Made by a program: the position numbers and the translations under genes. A stretch of DNA of 49,683 bases from positions 1-49,683 of the forward strand of contig CAIRHB010000044.1 in NCBI GenBank assembly GCA_903878285.1, read 5' to 3'. Numbering within the stretch: position 1 is the stretch's first letter; each line of letters opens with the position of its first letter. This document shows positions 23,138-32,329 of this stretch, in pieces. The notes under the pieces are model-generated. The model saw only the letters and a program-made list of their open reading frames with translations, did no database searches and was not told where the DNA came from. This DNA is from Candidatus Adlerbacteria bacterium. Its GTDB lineage: Bacteria; Patescibacteriota; Minisyncoccia; Phycocordibacterales; SBAW01.

Positions 23138-24320
23138 GCGATTGTACCTTGATGCGGCGGCGGCTACGCCGATTTCGACGCGGGCAAAAAAAGAGTTGGT
23201 ACGCTTGCTTGATGTCTATGGCAACGCGGGTGCGCTCCACCATGAGGCGATCGAGGCAAAGCGAGAGCTCGAGGCAGCGCGCGCAGCGATTGCCGAGGCG
23301 ATTGGTGCGCATCCCGACGAGATTATTTTTACTGCGAGCGGGACTGAAGGGAACAATCTGGCTATCGAGGGCATTCTGCGACCACTGTTGATTGAACATG
23401 GTGAGCTGCATGCGGTCACGACCGCAATCGAACATATGTCGGTCATCGAGCCGCTGCGCGCGCTCGACTACGCGGGGTTGTACACCACCGAGTTGCCCGT
23501 CGACCACGAGGGACGCATCTCGACCAAAGCGCTCGAAGAGGCGATTAACGACGAAACAGTGTTCGTGTCAGTGCAGTTGGTTAATAGCGAGATAGGCACT
23601 GTGCAGCCGCTGCGCGACATTGCGAAAGTAATTCGCCGCGTACGAAAAAATCGAGGCGAGACCTCGAACCAATTGCCTTTGTATATACATTGCGATGCGT
23701 CGCAGGCACCGCTGTGGCTGCCGCTCGCAGTCGACTCGCTTGGCATTGACCTGCTCACGCTCGACGCGCAAAAAGTTGGTGGCCCAAAGGGGATTGGTGC
23801 GCTGTATGTGCGCCGAAAGACGAGCATCGAGCCCGTCATTCGCGGCGGTGTGCAGGAGTTTGGGCTGCGGGGTGGGACACCAAACGTACCGCTCGCAGGC
23901 GCGTTTGCGGTGGCGCTTACCGATGCGGCAAAGGGAGTCGAAGCGCGCGCGGTAAAGGTGGCGAAGATTCGTGACGCGCTGTGGTGTGCTATCCAACGCG
24001 CGGTGCCCGATGCGGTGCTCAATGGTCCCGAACTCGGTGATCGTCGGGTCGCAAACAATTTAAATATTTCTATACCAGGGCTGGAGGCAGAGATGGGTGT
24101 CTTGGCGCTTGATGCGATGGGCATTGCCGCCTCGACACGCTCGGCCTGCAAGACCGACGACATCGAGCCGTCGCATGTGATCGCCGCCCTCGGCACACCA
24201 AAAGAACTCGCCCAGACTGCTATCCGTTTTGCGTTGCTGCCAGAGGCGAAAAGTGCCGATATGCCCCGCGTCGCGACCGCTCTTGCTGAAATTGCAAAAA
24301 GGTATCGAAACGTTGTATAA
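23124..24320 (+). CDS. Cysteine desulfurase (NifS/IscS-like, PLP class V)
   Basis: 398 residues. Transfers sulfur from cysteine for Fe-S clusters or tRNA thiolation. Fold-type I markers: YLDAAAATPIS at the start, TASGTEGNNLAIEG, VSVQLVNSEIGTVQPL, HCDASQAP for the PLP ring, Schiff-base Lys in DAQKVGGPKGIGALYV, and the active Cys loop STRSACKTDD. The usual His before the PLP Lys is Gln here. Start taken at ATG 23124, which follows TATACT by 6 nt; the longer open frame upstream overlaps the transposase and is spurious. No iscU or thiI neighbour is visible. Confidence 0.9.
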   Translation: MLKAKRLYLDAAAATPISTRAKKELVRLLDVYGNAGALHHEAIEAKRELEAARAAIAEAIGAHPDEIIFTASGTEGNNLAIEGILRPLLIEHGELHAVTTAIEHMSVIEPLRALDYAGLYTTELPVDHEGRISTKALEEAINDETVFVSVQLVNSEIGTVQPLRDIAKVIRRVRKNRGETSNQLPLYIHCDASQAPLWLPLAVDSLGIDLLTLDAQKVGGPKGIGALYVRRKTSIEPVIRGGVQEFGLRGGTPNVPLAGAFAVALTDAAKGVEARAVKVAKIRDALWCAIQRAVPDAVLNGPELGDRRVANNLNISIPGLEAEMGVLALDAMGIAASTRSACKTDDIEPSHVIAALGTPKELAQTAIRFALLPEAKSADMPRVATALAEIAKRYRNVV

Positions 24321-24328
24321 TAAGCCCA

Positions 24329-25135
24329 ATGGATCTTGAGCAACTCACTAAACATCAGATAACACTTCTCATGCTCTTGGTGAGCTTTGTGACATCCATT
24401 GTGACTGCGATCGTTGTTGTGTCCTTGATGAGCAAAGCACCCACCTCGGTCACCCGTACGATCAACCAAATCGTCGAGCGTACCGTCCAGACCGTTGCGC
24501 CAAGCCAGAACCAAGGGGCAACAGTCGTCACGACTGAGAAAACAGTCGTTGTCAATAGCGACGACCTTGCCGCAAAGTCGATTGCACAGGTGCAAAAGAG
24601 CATCATTCGCGTCGTAGTACGCGGCGGGAAGACACTGATCACGCGCGGAGTGCTCGTTGACGGGAAGGGGACTGGGATCACCGACGCTGGCGTGCTCGAT
24701 GTGTCGGGTGCAGATATGTTTGACGCGATTCTCCCCGATGGGACACGAGTGCCTTTGACGGTGCGCACCGCTGTCGGTACCTCGACCCCGCTTGCCGTTG
24801 TCGACGTCGCGGTTGGTACCTCGACCGGCTGGGCGCCTGCGAAGCTTGCTGATGCGTCAAAACTGCAGCTTGGTCAAAGTGTCATTCGTATCGACGGTGT
24901 CGGAGGCGATTCTGTCGCCGAGGGGGTTGTCTCGACGCTTCCCACGAGAGATACGCAAAGCGAGATAGAATCGACGGTGTTGTCGATGACTCCTGGAGCG
25001 GTACTGTTTACTCTGTTTGGTGAGGTGATCGGCATCGCGACCGACACGCTCGCTGCAAGTCCCAACCAGTACACCGTCATCACGCTACCCACCACAAGTA
25101 CTGCAACCAGCAGCATATCAAAACCATCAAACTAA
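24329..25135 (+). CDS. Membrane-anchored HtrA/trypsin-like pseudoprotease
   Basis: 268 residues: one N-terminal transmembrane helix (about 10-33), a linker, then a chymotrypsin-like pattern (ITRGVLVDGKGTGITDAGVL, PLAVVDVAVGTSTG, LQLGQSVIRIDGVGG, VAEGVVSTLP, GEVIGIATDT). At the three catalytic places the usual residues are absent: Gly for His in TDAxVL, Pro for Asp in DLAV, and no GNSGG serine motif (TPGAVLF). It is therefore probably inactive and may be structural or binding. TATAAT ends 7 nt before the ATG, which lies just after the cysteine desulfurase stop. Confidence 0.7.
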   Translation: MDLEQLTKHQITLLMLLVSFVTSIVTAIVVVSLMSKAPTSVTRTINQIVERTVQTVAPSQNQGATVVTTEKTVVVNSDDLAAKSIAQVQKSIIRVVVRGGKTLITRGVLVDGKGTGITDAGVLDVSGADMFDAILPDGTRVPLTVRTAVGTSTPLAVVDVAVGTSTGWAPAKLADASKLQLGQSVIRIDGVGGDSVAEGVVSTLPTRDTQSEIESTVLSMTPGAVLFTLFGEVIGIATDTLAASPNQYTVITLPTTSTATSSISKPSN

Positions 25136-25156
25136 CAGCAGCTAACCAGTATCTGT

Positions 25157-27895
25157 ATGCCACCATTCAATCACTTCACCACTAAAGCAAAAGAGGCAGT
25201 TCGCCGCGCGCACGAGCTGGCGGTTGAACGTGGGCAAAATCAGGTGAGCCCGACGCATCTGCTCTGCGCGTTGCTCCTGCAGGAGGAGAGCTTGGTCGCC
25301 TCGGTGCTCGACAAGCTCGAGATCGACAGTCTGCTGCTCACGGATACCATTCTTGAAACGCTCGAGGGGACGCCGGGCGGCTCGGTACTATCGCCGTCCT
25401 ATCAGCTGTACCTCACGCCAGAATTGGTGCAGGCGCTAGAGCGCTCGGCAAAGGTGGCGACCGAGCTGCACGACGAGTTTGTCTCGACCGAGCATTTGTT
25501 TATTGCACTGCTCGACGTGCCAGGGAGTGCGCGTGACACGCTCAACCGCTTTCGCATCACGCGCGAGTCGGTGCTGCGTGCGCTCAGTGAGCTGAAGAAC
25601 GCCAAGCACACGCCATCGGCGGATGTCAAAAAGTTTCGTGCACTGGCAAAGTACACACGCTCGCTCACCAAGCTTGCCGCCGAGGGCAAGCTCGACCCAG
25701 TCATCGGCCGCGACGAGGAGATCCAGCGCGTCATCCAGATCCTCTCGCGCCGCACCAAAAATAATCCGATTTTGATCGGCGAGGCAGGTGTCGGCAAGAC
25801 CGCGATCGCCGAAGGGCTCGCAGCGCGTATCGCCACCGGCGACGTGCCCGAGTCGCTCAAGGATAAAGACCTCGTGTCGCTCGACTTGGGTGCCTTGATT
25901 GCTGGCACCAAGTACCGCGGCGAGTTCGAGGAGCGGCTCAAGGCGATCATGAAAGAGATCGAGCGCTCCGAGGGCAAGGTGCTGCTCTTTATCGACGAGA
26001 TTCACACGATGATCGGCGCTGGCGGCGCCGAGGGTTCGATGGATGCGAGCAATATGCTCAAACCCGCCCTCGCCCGCGGCGACCTGCATGTGATCGGCGC
26101 GACCACGCTGCGCGAGTATCAAAAGCACATCGAGCGCGACCCTGCGTTCCAACGCCGCTTCCAGCCGGTGCATGTGCTCGAACCTGCGATCGACGATGCG
26201 GTCGCCATTATGCGCGGGCTCAAAGAAAAGTACGAGCTCTTCCACGGCGTGCATATCACCGACGACGCGCTTATCGCCTCGGTGCAACTCTCGTCCCGCT
26301 ACATACCCGACCGCTTTTTGCCCGACAAAGCAATCGATTTGATTGACGAAGCATCATCGGCGCTGCGCATCTCGCTCGAGAACAAGCCCCCAGCGCTGGA
26401 GGATGCCCATCGCAAAATCATGCGCCTCGAAGTCGAACGCGAGGCATTGAAAAAAGAAGCTGCCGAGCCAATCCAAAACGGCGTCGAGACCTCCGCCTAC
26501 AAGCGCACGAAGGAAATCGAGCGCGAGATTGCCGAGCTCAAAGAGAAGACCAGCGAGCTGGAGCTCAAGTGGAAGAACGAGAAGCAAACACTGCTCGACA
26601 TTAAAAATATTAAAAAAGAGCTGGAGGGGCTGCGCATGGAGGCGGATGCTGCCGAAAGCTCTGTCGACCTCGCGCGCGCGGCAGAGATCCGCTATGGCGA
26701 GATCCCCATGCTCGAGAGCGATCTCGACACCAAAACCAAGCGATTGAAAAAGCTGCAGAGCACGCGCCGTATCTTGCGGGAAGAAATCGCCGAGACCGAC
26801 ATCGCCTCGATTGTGTCCAAATGGACAGGCATCCCTGTCTCGCGAATGCTCGAGGAGGAGGCAGAAAAACTTTCGCGCATCGAAGAGGTGTTGCAGTCGC
26901 GCGTGGTGGGGCAACACGAGGCGGTGCAAAAAGTTGCCGACGCGGTCAAACGCTCGCGCGCAGGCATCGCCGACCCCAACCGCCCCATTGCATCCTTTAT
27001 GTTCCTGGGGCCAACCGGCGTCGGCAAGACCGAGCTCACGAAAGCGCTTGCCGAGTTTATGTTTAACGACGACAAGTCGCTCATCCGCGTCGATATGTCA
27101 GAGTATATGGAGAAGCACTCGGTGTCGAAGATTATCGGCGCGCCGCCAGGGTACGTCGGGCACGAGGAGGGTGGCGCGCTCACCGAGCTGGTGAGGCATC
27201 GCCCCTACTCGGTGCTGCTCTTCGACGAGATCGAGAAGGCGCACCCAGAGGTGTTTAACATCCTGCTCCAGGTGCTCGATAACGGTACGCTCACCGACGC
27301 CAAAGGTCGCCGCGTCAACTTCCGCAACACGATTATCGTGATGACCAGCAACATCGGCGCGCAGTACATCGACAAGATGGAGCAACTCGGCTTCTCGGTC
27401 GGAGGCACGAGCGATACGCACAATTACCAGATGGCGAAGGAGCGCGTGCAACAGTCTCTCAAGGAGCACTTCCGCCCCGAGTTCCTCAACCGCATCGACG
27501 AAATCATCATCTTTAACATCCTTTCGCACGAGGCGATTAAAGAGATTGTCGGCATCCAGGTCAAGGAGGTGGTCAAGCGCTTGGCGCAGAAAGATATCAC
27601 GCTCAACCTCACCCCCGCGGTGTACGACTACCTCGCCAAGCAGGGCTACGACCCACACTATGGCGCGCGCCCGCTACGCCGGCTGATCCAAGACAAGATC
27701 CTCACCAAAGTAGCGAGCTTGATGGTCGGCCGCGGCGTGCTCTCGGGCGGCATGGTCACGGTGGATATCAAACCATCCCGACCAAACGACGCGACAGCAA
27801 AAGAAAATACTCCTGTCGAGTTTACCTTCGATGTACGCAAAAGCGCGGCACGCACGCGCGTCAAATCCCCGCTGCAGGACGTTGTGGTAGGGTAG
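25157..27895 (+). CDS. Clp/Hsp100 AAA+ ATPase with ClpB-type middle domain
   Basis: 912 residues. N-domain (two Clp_N repeats, 1-145), AAA1 with Walker A GEAGVGKT near 208 and Walker B FIDEIH, a long coiled-coil middle domain (about 410-545) whose [14 protein letters not shown] and WTGIPVSRM match the ClpB disaggregase type, and AAA2 with GPTGVGKT near 618. In AAA2 an LGF tripeptide (near 743) sits where ClpC and ClpA carry the ClpP-binding loop, which ClpB lacks. It could be a disaggregase, a ClpP partner or both. No clpP in the window. Confidence 0.92.
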   Translation: MPPFNHFTTKAKEAVRRAHELAVERGQNQVSPTHLLCALLLQEESLVASVLDKLEIDSLLLTDTILETLEGTPGGSVLSPSYQLYLTPELVQALERSAKVATELHDEFVSTEHLFIALLDVPGSARDTLNRFRITRESVLRALSELKNAKHTPSADVKKFRALAKYTRSLTKLAAEGKLDPVIGRDEEIQRVIQILSRRTKNNPILIGEAGVGKTAIAEGLAARIATGDVPESLKDKDLVSLDLGALIAGTKYRGEFEERLKAIMKEIERSEGKVLLFIDEIHTMIGAGGAEGSMDASNMLKPALARGDLHVIGATTLREYQKHIERDPAFQRRFQPVHVLEPAIDDAVAIMRGLKEKYELFHGVHITDDALIASVQLSSRYIPDRFLPDKAIDLIDEASSALRISLENKPPALEDAHRKIMRLEVEREALKKEAAEPIQNGVETSAYKRTKEIEREIAELKEKTSELELKWKNEKQTLLDIKNIKKELEGLRMEADAAESSVDLARAAEIRYGEIPMLESDLDTKTKRLKKLQSTRRILREEIAETDIASIVSKWTGIPVSRMLEEEAEKLSRIEEVLQSRVVGQHEAVQKVADAVKRSRAGIADPNRPIASFMFLGPTGVGKTELTKALAEFMFNDDKSLIRVDMSEYMEKHSVSKIIGAPPGYVGHEEGGALTELVRHRPYSVLLFDEIEKAHPEVFNILLQVLDNGTLTDAKGRRVNFRNTIIVMTSNIGAQYIDKMEQLGFSVGGTSDTHNYQMAKERVQQSLKEHFRPEFLNRIDEIIIFNILSHEAIKEIVGIQVKEVVKRLAQKDITLNLTPAVYDYLAKQGYDPHYGARPLRRLIQDKILTKVASLMVGRGVLSGGMVTVDIKPSRPNDATAKENTPVEFTFDVRKSAARTRVKSPLQDVVVG

Positions 27896-27935
27896 GAGAC
27901 CGTTCTCTAACTCGCTCCGGTGCTATACTAGCTCT

Positions 27936-28310
27936 ATGCGTGGACGTCTGTTTCGCACTATTTTTCCAGCAATCATAATCGCTGCATTTTTGTTGTGCAG
28001 TGTCGGGCACGCGGTGATTTCTGGTATGTTTATGTCCGACATGCCGATGCACGAGCATCAAGACTCTGGACAGTCTGGAGGGATGACGTATCAGGATCAT
28101 TACGCACAGATGACCAGCGTGCCGCGGTGGGCGCTCGTGCTTTCAATGCTCGCGCTCGTATTGCTGTTTGTATTACTCTTTTTAACTAAGTCCACACCCG
28201 GCTTCGCGATTTCGAGAGGGTTCGTGTCGTGGCTCTACGCTCGCCCGCCAGACCTTGTCCGTTGGTTAGCACGTAACGCCCTTAGTCCGCCTTGGCGAGT
28301 AGTCCTCTAG
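27936..28310 (+). CDS. Membrane protein with Met/His-rich loop
   Basis: 124 residues: two transmembrane helices (about 8-28 and 65-85) joined by a loop rich in Met, His and acidic residues (MFMSDMPMHEHQDSG, then YQDHYAQM). Such clusters often bind copper or other soft metals; here that is inference. TATACT ends 6 nt before the ATG. A multi-pass membrane gene follows after 28 bp, and the pair share the terminator at 28882. Confidence 0.65.
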   Translation: MRGRLFRTIFPAIIIAAFLLCSVGHAVISGMFMSDMPMHEHQDSGQSGGMTYQDHYAQMTSVPRWALVLSMLALVLLFVLLFLTKSTPGFAISRGFVSWLYARPPDLVRWLARNALSPPWRVVL

Positions 28311-28338
28311 ATTACTCATCTATTCTTCGCATCATCTC

Positions 28339-28851
28339 ATGACAATGACTCACTATATGGAGCTGCTTGCCACCGCACAGCCGTGGCACTTGCTCTTGTT
28401 TATGGCAGTTCCGGTTATCCTTGCAGAAACAATCGCGATCAGTGAGCTGTACTTGCTGTTTACGCGCAACTTCTCTGGTGCGGTCGCACATCTGAGCCAC
28501 TACTGTGGCATATTTGCTGGCGCGTACTTCTTGGGCGTGTTCGTGTATCTACTGCTCAACGCGGTGTTGCCGCTTACCACGGGCGGCGGGTGGCGCGGCC
28601 CTGCCGACATAATCGCCGTACTCTTCTATCTTGCGGGCGTTGTCCCGCTCGGCGGCATCGCGCTCTTGGAGGTTGGTGTGTTGGGAAAAGGTCGTGACGC
28701 CGAAGGTCGCCTCAAACTGCACGCGACCTTTGTTGCACTGTTTCTCGTCGTCGCGCACGTGGCGATGATCTTCGGCATGCTCAATCCCGAGATACTTGGT
28801 TGGACACCGCTCCCTGCACTGCCTGTGCAAGCAGCACCAATGCAGATGTAG
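28339..28851 (+). CDS. Multi-pass membrane protein (DUF6803-like)
   Basis: 170 residues with four to five transmembrane helices. The start MTMTHYMELLATAQPWHLLL and FMAVPVILAETIAISELYLL resemble an uncharacterised membrane family that I believe is DUF6803. A Met-rich C-terminus ends QAAPMQM. Probably works with the Met/His-rich protein encoded just upstream. Start could also be the ATG two codons further on. Function unknown. Confidence 0.65.
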   Translation: MTMTHYMELLATAQPWHLLLFMAVPVILAETIAISELYLLFTRNFSGAVAHLSHYCGIFAGAYFLGVFVYLLLNAVLPLTTGGGWRGPADIIAVLFYLAGVVPLGGIALLEVGVLGKGRDAEGRLKLHATFVALFLVVAHVAMIFGMLNPEILGWTPLPALPVQAAPMQM

Positions 28852-28881
28852 TTCACTCGGGAGAGATTCCTCAAACAACTT

Positions 28882-28921
28882 GTTGCCGCCAAGTACCGAA
28901 AGGGAAAGGCGGCAACTTTTT
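28882..28921 (+). terminator. Rho-independent terminator
   Basis: A 9-bp stem (GTTGCCGCC/GGCGGCAAC), a 17-nt loop and five T residues. Ends the 27936-28851 unit, just before the convergent gene whose stop is at 28924. Confidence 0.85.
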
Positions 28922-28923
28922 GT

Positions 28924-29712
28924 CTAGAACGTGCTTATCTCCGCCTCGTGCTCTTGCGCCTCCTTCCACAAAACGCGCATTACGTCAGCAAAATCAGTAT
29001 GGGCTGCAACAGCGTCTTCGTACACTCTCTTGAAATACTCAGTCATGCTAACATCACCAACTTTGATAGCAGCAAACGAGCTGTAGCCCCATTTGGTCGG
29101 ATGTATTAACTCGTGCAACATTGGGTGACATTGCAAAATAATCTGCACGATAATTTCGCTCAGTCGCCACACCAGATGCGAGTTACCATAGGTTTCTGGT
29201 CCCATCTCGGGGAACACTTCGCTCCATTTCTTAAACCAGAGAAAATGCAAAATTTCGTGCGCAGAGTTTTCTATCAACTGCGGCATATTCTTGTAGCCGA
29301 CGCAAAATGAGTAGGTATCTAAATATCGTGGAAAGACCGGCTGTACACAGATATATCCAACAATGGTCGGATGTTCGGTTGGCCACTCGGTTTGAAAGTG
29401 TTCAGACAGAGCGCGCAAATAGTCCGAGCTGATTTTGTCCCATTCTTGCGGCAAATTTTGCAGACACCGCTCCATCTCGTCTTTGTTCCATGCGTGGAGC
29501 TTGCTTGCAAACTCGCGACATTTTGCATGAGCATCTGCTTCGTCTTTTGCTTCTGCCACCAAGGGCAACAGTTCTGGGTACACACGGTTGAGTAGATTGT
29601 GCCAACGCGCTCGGTCGCCTTGCAGAAAGTAGGCAAACAGGTCGGCTTCTCGATCGAGTGAGGATATCTCAAACCGCACTTGGGGTATAAAAGGCATGGT
29701 CATCGTTTCCAT
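28924..29712 (-). CDS. Putative HEXXH metalloprotease-like protein
   Basis: 262 residues, cytoplasmic by sequence. The only motif I can name is HEILH in NSAHEILHFLWFKKW (about 171-185), the HEXXH zinc-peptidase signature in a helix; a third ligand is not obvious. The gene overlaps the end of the upstream gene: its start is ATG 29712 or ATG 29703, the latter overlapping the upstream TGA as ATGA, which favours translational coupling. AT-richer than neighbours. Function unknown beyond the possible peptidase site. Confidence 0.6.
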   Translation of the reverse strand: METMTMPFIPQVRFEISSLDREADLFAYFLQGDRARWHNLLNRVYPELLPLVAEAKDEADAHAKCREFASKLHAWNKDEMERCLQNLPQEWDKISSDYLRALSEHFQTEWPTEHPTIVGYICVQPVFPRYLDTYSFCVGYKNMPQLIENSAHEILHFLWFKKWSEVFPEMGPETYGNSHLVWRLSEIIVQIILQCHPMLHELIHPTKWGYSSFAAIKVGDVSMTEYFKRVYEDAVAAHTDFADVMRVLWKEAQEHEAEISTF

Positions 29713-30092
29713 TCGGTCAGGTGCGGTGAGAAGTCTACTTGATAGTCGGGAATGCCAAGCGAGATGCCATATGCGGTTGCAGCATCATACTGCACCTTGT
29801 CGGAGCGGTCGGTGATATGGAACACTTTGTTGGTGTAGATAATATAATGCTCGGTGTCTGTCTTGAAATCTGCATACCAGTTGTGCTCGCGGTCGAGTGC
29901 GGCAGCGATGCTGTTGGCAATAGTAGCTGTGTTTGCTGCAGGAACGCGCACCGTATGCATTGTCCACTGCGTGATCCATGGTGTCTTGTGTTCTTCGGTC
30001 ACTGGCTCAGCCGTGGTGGAGATAGTTTCCACATCTGTGAGCACCGACGTATCCGCCAAGCTTTCTTCGATAATGATGCCCTCAAAATCCAT
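29700..30092 (-). CDS. Hypothetical protein coupled to the HEXXH gene
   Basis: 130 residues from ATG 30092, chosen because TATACT (read on the minus strand) ends exactly 6 nt upstream; a GTG two codons earlier is less likely. The N-terminal third is acidic and Thr/Ser-rich, the rest looks like a small alpha/beta domain (IIYTNKVFHITDRSDKVQY). No family recognised. Overlaps the next gene's start, so the two are probably one operon. Confidence 0.55.
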   Translation of the reverse strand: MDFEGIIIEESLADTSVLTDVETISTTAEPVTEEHKTPWITQWTMHTVRVPAANTATIANSIAAALDREHNWYADFKTDTEHYIIYTNKVFHITDRSDKVQYDAATAYGISLGIPDYQVDFSPHLTEWKR

Positions 30093-30253
30093 GCTCACAG
30101 TATACCAGAAAGAGTGGGCACTGGGATTCGGTCAAGCGCTCGAAGTTGCGCCGTCGCGCAGCTTCTCCGCTCGACCCTGCTCGCGCGACCCGTCGTGCTC
30201 GACGGGTGCCCCGCGCTCGCTTTCGAATCCCTCCCGTCCGCTACACACGGCAA

Positions 30254-30280
30254 CAACGCCAGAGACATGCTCTGGCGTTG
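30254..30280 (-). other. 11-bp hairpin downstream of tRNA-Tyr
   Basis: Perfect arms CAACGCCAGAG and CTCTGGCGTTG around a 5-nt loop, just 3' of tRNA-Tyr on the minus strand. There is no U-run, so terminator status is uncertain. The 30099-30289 stretch otherwise has no gene I can support. Confidence 0.5.
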
Positions 30281-30289
30281 GCCGATGTG

Positions 30290-30372
30290 TGCGCCGGGAG
30301 GGATTCGAACCCCCGAAGGCCGAAGCCGCTTGGTTTACAGCCAAGTGTAATTGACCACTCTACCACCGACGC
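30290..30372 (-). tRNA. tRNA-Tyr (anticodon GTA)
   Basis: An 83-nt class II cloverleaf: acceptor GCGTCGG/CCGGCGC, anticodon stem CTTGG/CCAAG with loop CTGTAAA (GTA), long variable arm GCGGCTTCGGCCTTCG, T loop TTCGAAT. CCA is not encoded. Confidence 0.95.
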
Positions 30373-30448
30373 ATCGCCTACCAAGATACACTTTTTTCTG
30401 TGTATTGTCGATTGCTACTTTTTGTACATCTGGTGCTACAATATGCTC

Positions 30449-32047
30449 ATGCAATCGACAGGGAAGCGAGCGAGTCGCCTTTCGGCACTATCCGCCCTAT
30501 TTTTTTTGTTCGCGGCAGTGCTGTGGTATGGCGGCTTTGCTGTGCCAGCACTCCTTGCCACCCCCGCCCACGCCCAAACCACCTCAGCTACAGCATCTGC
30601 TACCACGACAGCCACTACCACTCCTGCCAAGCCCACGTGCACCATGTTGCGCAACGTCAACAATGGCAGCATCACCATCACCTGGTCGAGCAAGGACGCC
30701 ACTACTGCCTACATCACCCACGCAGGGAGCGTTGCGCTCTCGGGAGTGATTAATCTAGTGCTCCCACTCTCTACGGCGACCACCTATGTCGGGACGTTCA
30801 CTGGCCCGGGCGGCACCGCAACCTGCAGCGTTTCAGCGCCTGCAGGATCAAGCAGCAGCGGGAGTGGTGGCTCTGGTAGTAGTGGTACCACCGATACCTC
30901 AAATACCACTGGCACCACAGGTAGTACTAATACCAGTAGCGGCGGCACCTCCAACACCAGTAGTAGTGGTACCACCGATACCTCAAATACCACTGGCACC
31001 ACAGGTAGTACTAATACCAGTAGCACCGGCACCTCCAACACCAGTAGCGGTGCTGCAACCAATGGCCTCGTGCCCTGTGGGCTCTCCTCAGACATCACTG
31101 TAGCCACTGCCTGCAGCCTGTGCGATTTCGTCAAACTGATCCAAAACATCATCAACTTCCTCCTCGGCATCTCGACCGTCATCGCTGTTGCACTCTTTGC
31201 CTACGCGGGCGTACTCTTCTTCACCAGCAACGGCAATACCGAGAGTCTCTCCAAGGCAAAGAGTATCTTCAAAGACGTCTTCATCGGCTTTATCATCGCC
31301 CTGTCTGGCTACTTCGTGGTGCAGACGATGCTGAGTGTGGTGCTTAACCAAAACTTCTTCTCGGGTGCGGGTGGTAGCTGGATGAGTCTCGGGTCGTGTA
31401 CTGACCCACGTCCGCGAGACAAGAAGATCTCCGAACTCTTCGGCGCGCTTACGAGCAACAATGCGGGAGGTACCAGTGGGAGTGGGGTGACGGTGGGTGG
31501 GGGAAGTTCTTCATCGTCAGGCACCCCATCACCGGGGACTGCAGGACAAGTAAACCTGTCTTGCAATACGACGTATACTCCAGGCATAAATGCGAATCCT
31601 AATGGTGCGGATGCTGTCTCGTATGGGAGTCAATCTGCTTGTGATGTGAGTGCGAGGACTGCATATACTGCTTCTAATGGTAGAACCGATTATACAACCC
31701 TTACCGTTGCTGATTATATAAAGTCTTGCGGACAAACTCCAATTGATGTTGCTCTGGATTCAAGTCTCTACACTACAAATGGTGGGTCGATAGCTCCTGG
31801 TACAAAGATTACGTTCCAGCCAACTAAACAGACAGTACTGACTAATTATATCGCCTCAAAGTGGACTGCGGCGGGTTGTTCAGGCACTTTTGATCCAAAC
31901 ACTGTACAATTCCAAGCCTGTGATACTTGCCCTGCGTGTGCTGGTAGTGGACAAGAACACATAGACGTTGCAACATGCGCTTCTCATGATGGCAGTTGTT
32001 CTGCTTATTCTGATTTCCCCAGCAACAATTCAACCTGCACTCAATAA
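30449..32047 (+). CDS. Large surface protein: Ig-like domain, linker, pilin-like domain, Cys-rich tail
   Basis: 532 residues from ATG 30449 (TACAAT ends 6 nt upstream). Signal peptide or TM (about 10-40), an Ig-like beta domain with two Cys (about 60-130), a Ser/Thr/Gly linker of 28-residue repeats, a T4SS-pilin-like double helix (about 225-300; turn SNGNTESLSKAKS) as in the 11758-13159 cluster, another Ser/Gly linker, and a C-terminal domain with about ten Cys (ACDTCPACAGSG). From about 31560 the DNA becomes AT-richer, suggesting a domain joined later. Likely a pilus-associated or adhesive surface protein; role inferred. Confidence 0.75.
   Translation: MQSTGKRASRLSALSALFFLFAAVLWYGGFAVPALLATPAHAQTTSATASATTTATTTPAKPTCTMLRNVNNGSITITWSSKDATTAYITHAGSVALSGVINLVLPLSTATTYVGTFTGPGGTATCSVSAPAGSSSSGSGGSGSSGTTDTSNTTGTTGSTNTSSGGTSNTSSSGTTDTSNTTGTTGSTNTSSTGTSNTSSGAATNGLVPCGLSSDITVATACSLCDFVKLIQNIINFLLGISTVIAVALFAYAGVLFFTSNGNTESLSKAKSIFKDVFIGFIIALSGYFVVQTMLSVVLNQNFFSGAGGSWMSLGSCTDPRPRDKKISELFGALTSNNAGGTSGSGVTVGGGSSSSSGTPSPGTAGQVNLSCNTTYTPGINANPNGADAVSYGSQSACDVSARTAYTASNGRTDYTTLTVADYIKSCGQTPIDVALDSSLYTTNGGSIAPGTKITFQPTKQTVLTNYIASKWTAAGCSGTFDPNTVQFQACDTCPACAGSGQEHIDVATCASHDGSCSAYSDFPSNNSTCTQ
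30878..31045 (+). repeat. Tandem 84-bp repeat in the surface protein linker
   Basis: Two copies (30878-30961, 30962-31045) beginning AGTAGTGGTACCACCGATAC, near-identical and encoding 28 residues each. The unit length equals that of the repeat at 1-168, though the sequences are unrelated. Confidence 0.85.
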
Positions 32048-32099
32048 CCAGTATTGAATACCTTTTGACCCGAAAGGCAACATCTGCTATAGTATCCGT

Positions 32100-32258
32100 A
32101 TGTCACAAGACCGCCTGATCAAGCTCGCCTGCACGAAGTGTAAGCGCATTAACTACTGGTCATCCAAGAACAAGAAGCTCGTGGAGCGTAAAATCGAGCT
32201 GAAGAAGTTTTGTAAATGGTGCAAGAAGCAGACCGTTCATAAGGAGGCTAAGAAATAA
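32100..32258 (+). CDS. rpmG: 50S ribosomal protein L33
   Basis: 52 residues, MSQDRLIKLACTKCKR at the start, with two CxxC zinc motifs (CTKC and CKWC) and the basic C-terminus of L33; part of the large ribosomal subunit near the E site. The zinc-binding (C+) form. TATAGT ends exactly 6 nt before the ATG. A terminator follows at 32276 and tRNA-Trp lies just beyond. Confidence 0.9.
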   Translation: MSQDRLIKLACTKCKRINYWSSKNKKLVERKIELKKFCKWCKKQTVHKEAKK

Positions 32259-32275
32259 GACTAAAAGGAAAGACC

Positions 32276-32299
32276 GCCGCGAAAAGCGGCTTTTCTTTT
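32276..32299 (+). terminator. Rho-independent terminator of rpmG
   Basis: Stem GCCGC/GCGGC with loop GAAAA, followed by TTTTCTTTT. Confidence 0.85.
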
Positions 32300-32329
32300 G
32301 CCCATTTTTCAGGTATTCTACAGGAGTTC

